A DNA stretch of 64,000 nucleotides, taken from positions 268,586 through 332,585 of the forward strand of contig NZ_JAQQTE010000019.1 of NCBI RefSeq assembly GCF_028561565.1, written 5' to 3'. The position numbers and the translations under genes are program-made. This document shows positions 1 to 9,304 of this stretch, one piece after another. Source of the stretch: Gilvibacter sediminis (GTDB taxonomy: Bacteria; Bacteroidota; Bacteroidia; Flavobacteriales; Flavobacteriaceae). Each line of letters begins with the position of its first letter. Positions within the stretch are counted from its first letter, which is position 1. Under the pieces are notes generated by a model. It worked only from the letters and a program-made list of their open reading frames with translations, did no database searches and was not told the origin of the DNA.

Positions 1-230
1 TTTTTCTTTTGACAAGTCTCAGAGAAGGTTTTGATACCGCTTTTGTGCCAATTCCATAATTTTAATTTTTCGCCTATATGGAAAGAAGCAAAAGCCGCCA
101 TTCCAGCCCACTTATACAGTTTTGGTTCGCTACGATACATTTTTGCATAGTAGGCCGTAATGGTTCGGTTTCTTCGAATCACATCCTCTTCTGGTGGAAG
201 CTTAAATTGATATAATGGTTTTTTATCCAA
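1..230 (-). CDS. Partial hypothetical protein (N-terminal 76 residues)
   Basis: An open frame on the minus strand runs off the left edge of the window without a stop. It begins at a TTG codon two codons after an in-frame TAA; the next possible starts are an internal GTG (residue 17) and ATG (residue 31). The visible peptide is polar to amphipathic, rich in Lys, Tyr and Trp, contains a small hydrophobic patch (WAGMAAFASFHIG) and has no signal peptide. I do not recognise the family. A codon pattern without stops and protein-like composition argue that it is real, but the start and function are uncertain. Confidence 0.5.
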   Translation of the reverse strand, partial: MDKKPLYQFKLPPEEDVIRRNRTITAYYAKMYRSEPKLYKWAGMAAFASFHIGEKLKLWNWHKSGIKTFSETCQKK

Positions 231-362
231 GGGTTACTCTAAGTGTCTTAATACAATGGATGACGATTTGGCGATATCATTATTTCACTATCTACAAGTT
301 CAATTTTAGTAAAAATAACAATCAACTCTGGCCTCGAAATTAAAATAGCCCCTATTTACACT

Positions 363-393
363 AAAAAAGGCACCCTAAGGTGCCTTCTTTTTT
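363..393. terminator. Intrinsic terminator downstream of the coiled-coil outer-membrane protein
   Basis: Perfect 8-bp stem AAGGCACC/GGTGCCTT with a CTAA loop, flanked by an A-run on the left and a T-run on the right, so it can act on both strands. It lies just after the stop of the minus-strand gene to its right. The remaining 231-362 stretch holds no further gene or clear promoter that I can support. Confidence 0.85.
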
Positions 394-409
394 ACAAATG
401 AGAACGGGT

Positions 410-1462
410 TTAGTCCACGTCGAATCGTAAACCGACAGAAATATTGCGCTGTTCCACCGGATTGTCTTTAAAGATTGGGTTAAGATCGTACTTAACGTAA
501 AGGGCCATTCCAGTCCATCCAATGTAGCCACTCAAACCGTAGGCAAAGTTGTTGGTGTTGAAATTACCGGTTTGTTTTTGCTCTACCTCATTGCCGTCTG
601 GGCCATCAAAACGCAGTTTCTGTACCGTGCGCAAACGGAATCCGGCATAACCACCCAAACCAACTTTGAGCTTGTTACGGGTTGAATATCTGAAGTAATC
701 CTCCTTTTCTATCTTTCTTGATGGCCCAAACTCAAAGTGCATTGGGAACACCAAATAGTCATTTCTCAGCTTTGATTTATCCAAGCTCGCACCAAATTCG
801 CGGACCACTGTCTCAGAACCGGTATCTTCAAAGAAACGGTCATCCGTCAGCTTAAGTCCATTGAACTGAAAAGAGAATCCATACTTGAAACGCAGCCAGT
901 TCGAGTTTTTAAACACACGAGTTTTCCATGCCCATCCCAATTCAAAAAAGCGACTTCCTGCAATTTTAAAATCAGTATCTCCAAAGGACTCCCCTTCTGT
1001 GATGGCGTTGTTGAGTCCAAAGGCTAATACCAAGTCACTTGTGGTTCTGCGGTCGTACTTGCGTTCTTTTGTATTGTAGTCAAAATCAAGAACCTTCCCT
1101 TTAGAAAAAACAACCAATTCAAAATTATCTGTGGAAGTTGTATTCAACGAACCGTTGCGTTCTAAAAGATCGATCTGATTTTGAATGATCACTACACGAT
1201 TCTCAATGTTCAAGGCGCGCTTTTCTGCTGCTTCTTGTTTGAGCTGCGTCGCTTCATCCTCAGTGATCTCTCCTTTATCTAAGCGATCGTTGATTGCGAT
1301 TACCTCATCTTTTAGGGCTTCTTTTTCTTCGGTTTGGACCGCCTCTATCTTTCCTTGTAGATAGTCGATCTGTGCCTGTGCATCGCTATTATCCTGTGCT
1401 GAAAGTGAAACAGTAGCGAGCAACCAAATAACAACAGCGGTACTGTAAGTAATGATTCTCAT
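410..1462 (-). CDS. Secreted coiled-coil and beta-barrel-like outer-membrane protein
   Basis: A 350-residue protein of unknown function, probably in the outer membrane. The ATG start gives a clean signal peptide (MRIITYSTAVVIWLLATVSLSAQ); an upstream TTG would only add nine polar residues before it. After cleavage, roughly residues 20-105 are charged, Glu/Lys-rich heptads likely to form a coiled coil. The remainder alternates aromatic/hydrophobic and polar residues with many Gly and ends in an aromatic/Val-rich strand (ISVGLRFDVD), which is typical of a beta-barrel. The gene follows the sigma factor and its membrane partner in the same direction, so it may belong to that regulatory unit. A hairpin terminator follows it. 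Confidence 0.7.
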   Translation of the reverse strand: MRIITYSTAVVIWLLATVSLSAQDNSDAQAQIDYLQGKIEAVQTEEKEALKDEVIAINDRLDKGEITEDEATQLKQEAAEKRALNIENRVVIIQNQIDLLERNGSLNTTSTDNFELVVFSKGKVLDFDYNTKERKYDRRTTSDLVLAFGLNNAITEGESFGDTDFKIAGSRFFELGWAWKTRVFKNSNWLRFKYGFSFQFNGLKLTDDRFFEDTGSETVVREFGASLDKSKLRNDYLVFPMHFEFGPSRKIEKEDYFRYSTRNKLKVGLGGYAGFRLRTVQKLRFDGPDGNEVEQKQTGNFNTNNFAYGLSGYIGWTGMALYVKYDLNPIFKDNPVEQRNISVGLRFDVD

Positions 1463-1547
1463 AACGTTTTTGATTTTAAGTCGAAGCAAACCCCACCCCT
1501 ACCACCGCAGGGGTAGTGCTATGCTTCCAGATTGATGAATGAATGAA

Positions 1548-2363
1548 TTAATTATTGCGAGTGGCCATGGCCGTTCGAATCTTGTTGTAACCGTCACCCA
1601 GGGCGTCAAAGACCTTATCTCTAAAGGATCGTTCTAAATCGTACTCCACGTCCATAAGTAGTGCATTGGCGTCTACTTTGAGGGTCTCCATATTGATCAT
1701 GGATTTGGTTTTGAGTTCCCTTTGCGCTTGCAGTAAAAGATCCGCGATCTCTTCCTCAGAAACTTCAGCATTAGCCGCTTCCAAGTCCTTGATCTTTCCA
1801 ACGACCTCCTCAACTTTAGCAGCTACCGCATCCTGATCTTGTGTCTTCACATCTGCAGTATTCACCGCAACTGCTGTATCTTCAATTTCTCTTGGATCAA
1901 CAAGGATCACTTCGGATTCCTTCGGAGCTTGTTCTGCCGGAGTCTGAGCAATTGAAGTCTTCTTCTGCTCAACTACTTCTTCCACTTGGATATCCTTTTC
2001 AGGAGCAACCTCTAGCTGCTGATCTTGTGCAGCTACCTCTGTCACTTCTTCTTGTTGCTCTAACTCATTCTCTAAAGGAATCGCGGGGATCACATTTTCT
2101 GTCTTTGGAGCTTCCGGTGCTGGCTCTTCAATAACGATCTCATTTTGTTGCTGGGCTGGATCTCCACTCCAGACCAAAGAACCAATTAGCGCCAATCCAG
2201 CAATTCCTGCTGCAATTGCCCACCAGATCCCAAAGCCTTTCTTTTCGCGCTTTGGAGCCTCGTCTAGGCGAGCGGCTAGTTTGTCCCAGGCGGCGGCACT
2301 TGGCTTGATCTCGCGATCTTTAAACTGATCGCGTATGTTATCTTCAAATTTAAGGGGTGCCAT
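1548..2363 (-). CDS. Single-pass membrane protein, probable anti-sigma-type partner
   Basis: A 271-residue protein with a cytoplasmic N-terminus (about 45 residues), one transmembrane segment (about residues 45-66, GIWWAIAAGIAGLALIG) and a long, acidic, Ala/Glu/Pro/Val-rich extracytoplasmic region. The start overlaps the end of the upstream sigma factor gene by 14 nt, indicating translational coupling. Sigma factor genes in Bacteroidetes are often followed by a membrane-spanning anti-sigma factor, and this topology fits. The N-terminal part does not show a zinc-binding HxxxCxxC motif, so the anti-sigma role is inferred from position and topology only. Confidence 0.65.
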   Translation of the reverse strand: MAPLKFEDNIRDQFKDREIKPSAAAWDKLAARLDEAPKREKKGFGIWWAIAAGIAGLALIGSLVWSGDPAQQQNEIVIEEPAPEAPKTENVIPAIPLENELEQQEEVTEVAAQDQQLEVAPEKDIQVEEVVEQKKTSIAQTPAEQAPKESEVILVDPREIEDTAVAVNTADVKTQDQDAVAAKVEEVVGKIKDLEAANAEVSEEEIADLLLQAQRELKTKSMINMETLKVDANALLMDVEYDLERSFRDKVFDALGDGYNKIRTAMATRNN

Positions 2364-2916
2364 AACTTGTCTTGTTTTGAGCGTTTAATTGGCGCTGTAA
2401 TAATTTGCGCGCCTTAAACAATTGGCTCTTTGAGGTGCTTTCACTGATCCCGAGTGTTTCGGCGATCTCACTGTGCTTATATCCTTCTACAGCATACATC
2501 ACAAAGACCATTTTGTAACCTTCTGGCAACTCGTCAATGAGGAGTTGCAAATGTTCCACTTCCAAGGGACTGTCTAAATAAACGGCGTGTTGCGTTGTGT
2601 GATCAATAGCTTCTTCTGATTCGAAATGAAGTTTTCGCTCTTTGCGCAACCAAGAAATAGACTCTCTAACCATGATTCGGCGCAACCAGCCTTCAAAACT
2701 TCCGCTACCTTTAAAAGAATCTAGCGCGGTAAAGGCTTTAAAAAATCCTCCTACCATCACCTCTTCTGCTAGAGATATGTCTTTGATATACTGTCGACAA
2801 ACACTGAGCATCTTTGGTGCGAACATCTCATACAATTGTTGTTGGGCCTTCCGATTGTTTGTTCGGGCCTTTTCCAAAAGCTGTTCGAGATTCTTATGTA
2901 AAGTGATCACTTTCAC
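2350..2916 (-). CDS. RNA polymerase ECF-type sigma-70 factor
   Basis: A 188-residue extracytoplasmic-function sigma factor. Region 2 is visible at about residues 25-95 (LYEMFAPKMLSVCRQYI, then the GSFEGWLRRIMVRESISWLRKE segment). Region 4 lies at about residues 125-180, with a helix-turn-helix (HSEIAETLGISESTSKSQLFKARKLL) that recognises the -35 element. No region 1 or 3 is present, as usual for ECF factors. Translation seems to begin at a GTG, with a second GTG two codons on and an in-frame TAG ten codons upstream. The following membrane protein gene overlaps its 3' end and is the likely regulator of its activity. Confidence 0.9.
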   Translation of the reverse strand: MKVITLHKNLEQLLEKARTNNRKAQQQLYEMFAPKMLSVCRQYIKDISLAEEVMVGGFFKAFTALDSFKGSGSFEGWLRRIMVRESISWLRKERKLHFESEEAIDHTTQHAVYLDSPLEVEHLQLLIDELPEGYKMVFVMYAVEGYKHSEIAETLGISESTSKSQLFKARKLLQRQLNAQNKTSYGTP

Positions 2917-2987
2917 TAAAGCAGACCTTGTTGGGTTTCGCTATAAAGACGCAAATAGTTTCCCAAAGGTTGCCTGAGGTTTAAAAA

Positions 2988-3968
2988 TTATTTTTTTCTG
3001 TCGATAACATAGTCCACCATCAGCACCAAGGAATCCTTGTAAGGCGAGTCTGGATAAGGCTTTATAAGCTCCATGGCTTGCTGTTGATAAGCCTTCATTT
3101 TTTTTACCGCATAGTCCAAACCACCCACTTCCTTTACGTAAGCAATGACTTCTTTGACGCGTTTTTTATCTGTATTGTGGTTCTTGACCGAGTTGATCAA
3201 CCAGCGTTTTTTGTCAGCCGGAGCGGTATTGAGTGCGTGGATTAGCGGGAGGGTCATTTTCTGCTCTTTGATATCGATACCCGTAGGCTTCCCGATCTTG
3301 GCCTCCCCGTAGTCAAACAAATCGTCTTTGATCTGAAAGGCCATCCCGATCAGCTCTCCAAACTTTTCCATCAGCTTCACCTCATCTTTGGTGGCCCAAA
3401 CAGATTGTGCTCCCATGGCACAACAAGCGGCAATCAAAGTGGCGGTCTTTTTGCGAATGATCTCATAGTAGATCTCTTCAGTGATATCTAGCTTTCGGGC
3501 TTTGTCTATTTGAAGCAATTCTCCCTCGGCCATTTCTCTAACAGCCTTTGAGATGATGCGTAACAGATCAAAATCGTCATTATCAATACACATCAACATC
3601 CCTTTAGAGAGCATAAAATCTCCCACCAGAACGGCGATCTTGTTCTTCCACAAGGCATTGATAGAAAAGAAACCTCGGCGTTTGTTGGAATCGTCCACAA
3701 CATCATCATGCACCAAAGTGGCCGTGTGAATGAGCTCAATAACACTCGCTCCGCGATACACCCGATCGCTCAAAGGATCATCACCGTGGATCATCTTGGC
3801 AATGAGAAATACGAACATAGGGCGCATTTGCTTGCCCTTGCGGTTTACAACATAATGGGTGATACGATTAAAAAGTGCGACACGGGACTGCATGGAATTG
3901 GAGAATTTCTTCTCGAAGAGTTCCATTTCGTGCTCAATGGGTAATTTGATTTGACTGACCGCCTTCAC
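2988..3968 (-). CDS. Polyprenyl diphosphate synthase (trans-isoprenyl transferase)
   Basis: Condenses isopentenyl diphosphate onto allylic diphosphates to make the long prenyl chain of menaquinone; cytoplasmic. Both aspartate-rich motifs of the family are present: the first DDxxD at residues 88-92 (HDDVVDDS) and the second at 215-219 (KDDLFDYG). The downstream lysine-containing GKPTGIDIKEQKMTLP segment is also intact. At 326 residues it has the normal length. The start is a GTG; the N-terminus (MKAVSQIKLPIEHEMELFEKK) matches what I know of flavobacterial members. The exact product chain length cannot be read from the sequence. Confidence 0.93.
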   Translation of the reverse strand: MKAVSQIKLPIEHEMELFEKKFSNSMQSRVALFNRITHYVVNRKGKQMRPMFVFLIAKMIHGDDPLSDRVYRGASVIELIHTATLVHDDVVDDSNKRRGFFSINALWKNKIAVLVGDFMLSKGMLMCIDNDDFDLLRIISKAVREMAEGELLQIDKARKLDITEEIYYEIIRKKTATLIAACCAMGAQSVWATKDEVKLMEKFGELIGMAFQIKDDLFDYGEAKIGKPTGIDIKEQKMTLPLIHALNTAPADKKRWLINSVKNHNTDKKRVKEVIAYVKEVGGLDYAVKKMKAYQQQAMELIKPYPDSPYKDSLVLMVDYVIDRKK

Positions 3969-3998
3969 CTTACAAAGATACGAGAAAAGCGCGCTACA

Positions 3999-5039
3999 CT
4001 AATGCTTATTAGCCAGTTGTCCGCAGGCCGCGTCAATGTCTTTTCCACGGCTTCTTCTCACGGTGACCGGAATGCGTTTAGCTTCTAGTTTTTTTATGTA
4101 GCGATCCAGCGTAGCGTCATCTGCTTGTTTGAACTGATCATCGCCAATGGGATTGTATTCAATGATATTGACCTTGCACGGAACATACTGGCAGAACTTT
4201 ACCAAGGCGTCAATAGCTTCTTCGGAATCATTAATGTCCTTCCAAACAACATACTCATAAGTGATCCTGCGCTTGGTCTTTGCATACCAATACTCTAAAG
4301 ATTCTCTAAGATCATCCAAAGTAAAACGCTTGGCAAAAGGCATGATCTTTTCACGAGTCTCTTGAATGGCGCTGTGGAGCGATACGGCGAGGTTAAACTT
4401 TACCTCATCATCCGCCAGCTTTTTGATCATTTTAGGCACTCCAGAGGTAGACACCACGATCCTTTTGGGAGACATTCCCAGACCTTCTTTACTGGTGATC
4501 TTGTCTACAGCGGCCAGAACGTTGTTATAGTTCATCAGCGGCTCACCCATGCCCATAAAGACAATATTAGATAGTGGTCTGTTGTAGTACAGTTGACTTT
4601 CCTTGTGAATGGCCATGACTTGATCGTAGATCTCATCCGGATTCAAATTTCTCATGCGCTTGAGCTGGGCTGTGGCACAAAAGGCACAATCCAGACTACA
4701 ACCTACCTGAGAAGACACACAGGCCGTGGTTCTGGTCTCTGTAGGGATTAAAACCGACTCAACGATGAGACCGTCGTGCAAGGCTACGGCGTTTTTGAGG
4801 GTTCCGTCTTCGCTTTTTTGAATCTGATCTACCGCAATGTGATTGATCACAAAATGCTCATCCAAAAGTGCACGCGTCTGTTTAGAAAGGTTGGTCATGG
4901 ACTCAAAATCATGCGCTCCTTTGATCCAGAGCCACTCATAGACCTGATTGCCGCGGAAGGCTTTATCACCTTGCCCCACAAAAAAGTCGCGCAGTTCCTC
5001 TTTAGTCAATGCCCGTATGTCCTTTCTTTTGGATTCCAT
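3999..5039 (-). CDS. rlmN: Dual-specificity 23S rRNA/tRNA adenine C2-methyltransferase RlmN
   Basis: Radical SAM enzyme that methylates C2 of A2503 in 23S rRNA and A37 in certain tRNAs. The CxxxCxxC cluster motif is at residues 114-121 (CSLDCAFC), and the conserved methyl-carrier cysteine lies near the C-terminus (Cys339, DAACGQ). The GMGEPL SAM-binding motif and the S-T-S-G-V-P segment are present. Its 346 residues are the normal family length and the ATG start is unambiguous. It is transcribed with the same polarity as its neighbours, ending about 30 nt before the prenyl synthase gene. Confidence 0.96.
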   Translation of the reverse strand: MESKRKDIRALTKEELRDFFVGQGDKAFRGNQVYEWLWIKGAHDFESMTNLSKQTRALLDEHFVINHIAVDQIQKSEDGTLKNAVALHDGLIVESVLIPTETRTTACVSSQVGCSLDCAFCATAQLKRMRNLNPDEIYDQVMAIHKESQLYYNRPLSNIVFMGMGEPLMNYNNVLAAVDKITSKEGLGMSPKRIVVSTSGVPKMIKKLADDEVKFNLAVSLHSAIQETREKIMPFAKRFTLDDLRESLEYWYAKTKRRITYEYVVWKDINDSEEAIDALVKFCQYVPCKVNIIEYNPIGDDQFKQADDATLDRYIKKLEAKRIPVTVRRSRGKDIDAACGQLANKH

Positions 5040-5065
5040 GCTGTAAAATTACCACAATTAGCCAT

Positions 5066-5096
5066 AAAAAAACCCTTTCTGCTTCCAGAAAGGGTT
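5066..5096 (-). terminator. Intrinsic terminator of the T9SS protease gene
   Basis: An 11-bp stem, AACCCTTTCTG/CAGAAAGGGTT, with a 4-nt loop. On the minus strand it is followed by a run of seven U residues. It sits between the protease stop and the rlmN start, so it separates those transcripts. Confidence 0.9.
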
Positions 5097-5118
5097 TTGA
5101 ATATTATTCGTGTTGTGA

Positions 5119-6777
5119 TTAATGACGAACGATGATCTTTTTAGTAAGACTCGCTGCGTTCTCATCATCAACGATTTTTAGGAAGTAAACTCCATTCTGA
5201 AGATCAGAAACGTTCAGCTCGTTGTTCACCGCTGCAAAGCTTCCACGCTTAACAACCTGTCCTAGGATGGTGTAAAGCTCGTAGTCTAAGGAGCTGCTAC
5301 CAAAGTGAACCACATTGATCAGTGAATTCGCTGGGTTCGGGAAGATCGAAAGATTCGTCTCGAACTGGAATTCATTGGTAGAAAGTGTTTCTAAAGTATC
5401 ACCAGCTGTTCCATCTGGATCCAACCAGAAACGAACGCTGTTAGACGATGAAGAACCAAAGTCCCAAGACACGTCAAATCGACCGTAGATATCAAAACCA
5501 CTATTGTCTGAAGTTCCTGTACATGCTGCAGTACCTCCCGCTAATTGACCCACGATAAGTCCGCTTTGGTCAAAGAGAGGAGATCCTGAAGATCCACCTT
5601 CAGTAACACCGATTTCCCAGCCTCCGCCGCCGCCGCCGCCGACGCCGTTGATTCTCCACATCTCAGCCGATGGGTTACCGTTAAAGTTGTAAATAGCCTT
5701 AGATGGTGAGTTGTTATCACGACATACCTTCATGATATCTCCGTTAGGGTGGTGGATACCTACCGAGTAGTTCGGAATAGCAGTAGCACTGCGATTCCAT
5801 CCAGCCCATACTAAGTTCCAAGAATCTGGAATGGCATTGTTAAGTTCTAGCAGACGAACGTCTGACTCACTATTGATAGCGCGGTTTACCGCACCTGAAG
5901 TTGTATTGAATGCACTTGTAGTACTCGGAGTTGTAGTACCGCAAGATGGATCTGGACTTCTCCAGTTAAAACGGAAAGACCAAGTTGCAGGACTACCAGC
6001 ATCACAGTGGTTAGCAGTCAAAAAGTATGGAGTTCTATCGTTGTTGGTGTTGTTGATCAAAGCACCAGAACAAACAAAGCCTCCCATTACTTGTAGCGCA
6101 ACAGAGCGTTTTAGATCTTCTTTAAAAGGATCCCAGTCTGCTCCTACCGGACAATCTACGTCGTGGTTACAGCTTCCAGAATCATTCAAGCCTTTGGCCT
6201 GAACACCGTCTGTGAACATTTGTGTTTTAGAACGGTATCCGTGAACTACTTTGGCCAAGTTCAATTCACCTTGACCGCGAACGGCTTTTGGCTCAAAGTA
6301 CTCGATCCAGATATTCTCTCCATCAACCAACCAAGTACCGAGCATTTTCTCAGCATTGTTTAGATTGTCAGTATACGCTCCCAAAAGGCTGCTGCGATCA
6401 TCACTGTAGAGATACACTTTAGCTCCTGGAGGCAATACGTAACGATCAAAAACAAAGTTCATCGTTTTAGCTCCTTCAGAAACCAAATTCAATCTCCAGA
6501 TCCCATCACCGTTAGGAAGCTCATCCCAAACACCGGCAGTCTCTAACCCAAGATCTACTGAATATTCATAACCGAAACGCCATGGGCGTCCAGAAAGTTT
6601 GTCATTGACAGCATCTTCTGCTTGAAGGGCTTCGAGGTCAATTCCCTCCAAAACCACAGGATTTAGGGCAGAACGTGTATTGAGCGTCCAAGATGCAGGT
6701 TCTCCTTCATTAGTTACCTGAGCATGAGCAGTCACACCAAGTAGCAGAAGTGCAAATAGCAAAGTAATTTTTTTCAT
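5119..6777 (-). CDS. Secreted trypsin-like serine protease with type IX secretion sorting domain
   Basis: A 552-residue exported endopeptidase, of the lysyl-endopeptidase-like kind. A signal peptide covers residues 1-20 (MKKITLLFALLLLGVTAHAQ). A prodomain-like region follows, then a chymotrypsin-fold protease at about 200-455 with a plausible triad of His257 (TANHC), Asp306 (SESDVRLLEL) and Ser398 (GGSSGSP). Several cysteines (203, 209, 236, 258, 279) suggest disulfides. Residues about 474-552 form a type A T9SS sorting domain (LSIFPNPA... ending KKIIVRH), so it should be moved across the outer membrane and processed by the Por system. A seven-glycine run at 380-386 is encoded by a CCG-repeat tract. 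Its own terminator follows. Confidence 0.93.
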   Translation of the reverse strand: MKKITLLFALLLLGVTAHAQVTNEGEPASWTLNTRSALNPVVLEGIDLEALQAEDAVNDKLSGRPWRFGYEYSVDLGLETAGVWDELPNGDGIWRLNLVSEGAKTMNFVFDRYVLPPGAKVYLYSDDRSSLLGAYTDNLNNAEKMLGTWLVDGENIWIEYFEPKAVRGQGELNLAKVVHGYRSKTQMFTDGVQAKGLNDSGSCNHDVDCPVGADWDPFKEDLKRSVALQVMGGFVCSGALINNTNNDRTPYFLTANHCDAGSPATWSFRFNWRSPDPSCGTTTPSTTSAFNTTSGAVNRAINSESDVRLLELNNAIPDSWNLVWAGWNRSATAIPNYSVGIHHPNGDIMKVCRDNNSPSKAIYNFNGNPSAEMWRINGVGGGGGGGWEIGVTEGGSSGSPLFDQSGLIVGQLAGGTAACTGTSDNSGFDIYGRFDVSWDFGSSSSNSVRFWLDPDGTAGDTLETLSTNEFQFETNLSIFPNPANSLINVVHFGSSSLDYELYTILGQVVKRGSFAAVNNELNVSDLQNGVYFLKIVDDENAASLTKKIIVRH

Positions 6778-6892
6778 GTAAGCATTTTTAGTCAGTTGCC
6801 ACGGTCAATAACTGTGGCAGAATAGGTTATAAGCTCTAAATGTACGATTTTTTTACACTCGATGTTGGAGAAATTCCTCCTTTCTTAGGCAC

Positions 6893-6924
6893 AAAAAAGC
6901 CCGTCACACTAAGGTAACGGGCTT
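6893..6924 (-). terminator. Intrinsic terminator of queA
   Basis: An 11-bp stem (AAGCCCGTCAC/GTAACGGGCTT, one wobble pair in the minus-strand RNA) with a six-base loop. In the minus-strand transcript it is followed by U residues. It lies 23 nt past the queA stop. The rest of 6778-6892 contains a weak 6-bp inverted repeat but no gene. Confidence 0.85.
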
Positions 6925-6946
6925 ATAAAAGTCTTTATATGCGCTC

Positions 6947-7996
6947 TTAGAGGATCAACATGGCGTCTCCATAAGAGTAGAAACGATATTTTTCCTTCAC
7001 TGCTTCTGCATAAGCTTCTTTGATAAATTCATGACCAGCAAAGGCAGAAACCATCATCAATAAGGTTGATTTTGGCGTGTGCAGGTTAGTGATCATGGCA
7101 TTGGCAATGCTGAACTCATAAGGAGGGAAAATGAATTTGTTGGTCCAACCGGCATAGGGGTTCAGGGTTCGGTTAGAAGACACTGAACTCTCCAAAGTTC
7201 TCATGGCCGTTGTTCCTACTGCACAGATACGTTTTTTGTTGGTAAGCCCTGTATTGATCATTTTTGCCGCTTCTGGAGAAATGATGATCTCTTCAGAATC
7301 CATTTTGTGTTTGCTCAAATCTTCCACTTCTACTGGAGAGAAAGTTCCAAGTCCAACGTGTAGGGTAACTTCACTAAAGTGAACACCTTTGATCTCCAAA
7401 CGCTTCATCAAATGCTTTGAAAAGTGCAATCCTGCAGTCGGTGCGGCAACCGCTCCTTCATTCTTAGCATAGATGGTTTGGTAACGCTCTTCATCTTCTG
7501 GCTCAACATCACGCTTGATGTATTTTGGAAGTGGAGTTTGTCCGAGTTCGTTGAGCTTCATACGGAACTCTTCATAAGAACCGTCGTAGAGAAAACGAAG
7601 GGTACGCCCTCTTGAAGTCGTGTTGTCAATAACCTCGGCCACTAGGCTTTCATCCTCTCCGAAGTACAACTTATTACCAATACGAATCTTACGCGCAGGA
7701 TCTACCAAAACATCCCAAAGACGGGTTTCCGCATTGAGTTCACGCAATAAGAAAACCTCGATACGCGCTCCAGTCTTCTCCTTATTTCCAAACAAACGAG
7801 CTGGGAACACTTTGGTGTTGTTAAGCACCAAAACATCGTCTTCATTAAAATACTCGATCAAATCTTTGAACATGCGGTGTTCAATGGTTTGCTTCTCGCG
7901 ATCCAATACCATCAAACGCGACTCATCACGATTGGCGGAGGGATATTCAGCAAGTAATTCGGTTGGAAGATCGAAGTTAAAGTTAGAGAGCTTCAT
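6947..7996 (-). CDS. queA: tRNA preQ1(34) S-adenosylmethionine ribosyltransferase-isomerase QueA
   Basis: Transfers and isomerises the ribosyl group of SAM onto preQ1 at tRNA wobble position 34 to give epoxyqueuosine; cytoplasmic. Family hallmarks visible include the N-terminal [40 protein letters not shown], the [10 protein letters not shown] motif and the C-terminal [16 protein letters not shown]. At 349 residues it has the usual length and starts at a clear ATG. The downstream hairpin terminates it as a single gene or the end of a short unit with aroA. Confidence 0.97.
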   Translation of the reverse strand: MKLSNFNFDLPTELLAEYPSANRDESRLMVLDREKQTIEHRMFKDLIEYFNEDDVLVLNNTKVFPARLFGNKEKTGARIEVFLLRELNAETRLWDVLVDPARKIRIGNKLYFGEDESLVAEVIDNTTSRGRTLRFLYDGSYEEFRMKLNELGQTPLPKYIKRDVEPEDEERYQTIYAKNEGAVAAPTAGLHFSKHLMKRLEIKGVHFSEVTLHVGLGTFSPVEVEDLSKHKMDSEEIIISPEAAKMINTGLTNKKRICAVGTTAMRTLESSVSSNRTLNPYAGWTNKFIFPPYEFSIANAMITNLHTPKSTLLMMVSAFAGHEFIKEAYAEAVKEKYRFYSYGDAMLIL

Positions 7997-8074
7997 AGGC
8001 CTTCAGCGGGTTTTTTAGTTTACAAAGGGGCAAATATACAACCTCGGCATAGGGGTTGTCAAGTAAATGGCGGT

Positions 8075-9304
8075 TTATCTTTGATTTTCAATCTGAAAAC
8101 CCAAGGTTTTGAGATCTTCCCAAAATTCTGGATAGGATTTAGACACTACTCCCGCTTCCTCGATAACCAAATCCGTTTTCAAAGCCAAGGGCGCAAAAGC
8201 CATGGCCATTCGGTGGTCCTGATAAGTAGCAACACTTACTCCTGATTTGATTCCCTGAGACGGCGCCAAACTCAGATGATCATCGGTGATATTAACCTGT
8301 GCACCAAACTTCTCCAGTTCGTTCTTCAAGGCCTGCAATCGGTCGGTCTCTTTGATTTTTAGCGTGTGCAATCCGGAGAGCTCGCAACCAATACCCAACC
8401 CAAAGCAACAGACCGCAATGGTTTGCGCAAGATCAGGCGTATCGGCCAGATCTGCGCTGTAAATCTGTGGTAGATCGACTGCGGATTTAGTCAAGGTCAA
8501 ACTGACTTCATCAGCATTAAAGGCACTTTGCACGCCCAAGGGCTCAAAAAGATTAACTAGGCCAGAATCGCCTTGTAAGCTATCGGGTTTGTAACTGCTG
8601 AGTTTAATTGAATCTGCCTGTCCCAAGGCCATCAAACTATAAAAATAGGAAGCTGAACTCCAATCAGATTCCACCGTAAAATCTTTGGTCTTTAAAGCTG
8701 TGATGGGCCCAACATATACTTCCGCATCGGTCAAGCGTGTTTCTGCTCCAAGTGCTTCCAAGAGCGTCAAGGTCATTTGCAAATAGGGCACGGAGGTGAG
8801 CTTACCTTCTAGTTCTAGGATCAAACCAGAATCCAAACTGGATCCCGTCAGCAATAAAGAAGACAAATATTGACTGGAAATATTAGCGGCAATCCGCACC
8901 CGATTTCCAGTAGGTTTCACTCCGCTGATCCGCAAAGGCGGATACCCTTGCTCTTTCTCATAGGAGATCTCAGCTCCAAGTTGTCTTAAAGCATCTACCA
9001 AAACCCCAATAGGGCGTTGTTGCATCCGCTCGCTTCCTGTAAGCACACCTTCAAACCCTGGTTTTAAGGCAAGATAAGTAGTTAAGAAACGCATGGATGT
9101 GCCCGCGTGATGAATATCTAAAACCGATTCATCACTGGCCAGAGCCGTTTGCAAAACATCGGTATCATCACTGTTAGACAGATTGTCAATGCGCAAATCC
9201 GGATAGAGGGCTTGCAGAATGAGCAGTCGGTTTGATTCACTTTTGGAGCCTGTTATTTTCAGGGCTCCAGATTTCAAATTAGAAGCACTAAGCTTTAGGT
9301 TCAT
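8075..9304 (-). CDS. aroA: 3-phosphoshikimate 1-carboxyvinyltransferase (EPSP synthase)
   Basis: Sixth step of the shikimate pathway, joining shikimate-3-phosphate and phosphoenolpyruvate. The N-terminal GSKSESNRLLILQAL binding loop, SDDTDVLQTAL, GTSMRFLTTYLA, the KETDRLQALKNEL motif and the C-terminal DHRMAMAFAPLAL are visible. Its 409 residues are slightly shorter than enterobacterial AroA, and the canonical NAGT motif reads HHAGT here, as in other Bacteroidetes-type enzymes. The ATG overlaps the TGA of the upstream small membrane protein, implying coupled translation. Confidence 0.95.
   Translation of the reverse strand: MNLKLSASNLKSGALKITGSKSESNRLLILQALYPDLRIDNLSNSDDTDVLQTALASDESVLDIHHAGTSMRFLTTYLALKPGFEGVLTGSERMQQRPIGVLVDALRQLGAEISYEKEQGYPPLRISGVKPTGNRVRIAANISSQYLSSLLLTGSSLDSGLILELEGKLTSVPYLQMTLTLLEALGAETRLTDAEVYVGPITALKTKDFTVESDWSSASYFYSLMALGQADSIKLSSYKPDSLQGDSGLVNLFEPLGVQSAFNADEVSLTLTKSAVDLPQIYSADLADTPDLAQTIAVCCFGLGIGCELSGLHTLKIKETDRLQALKNELEKFGAQVNITDDHLSLAPSQGIKSGVSVATYQDHRMAMAFAPLALKTDLVIEEAGVVSKSYPEFWEDLKTLGFQIENQR

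Noticed and set aside
5624-5641. CCG trinucleotide tract (six units) in the T9SS protease gene as a possible phase-variation site
   Set aside because: It encodes a polyglycine stretch in frame; changes in unit number would alter length, not reading frame, so switching of expression is unlikely.
6797-6819. TGCCAC/GTGGCA inverted repeat upstream of the protease gene
   Set aside because: Only six pairs with an 11-base loop and no link to a promoter or terminator; chance level in this amount of sequence.
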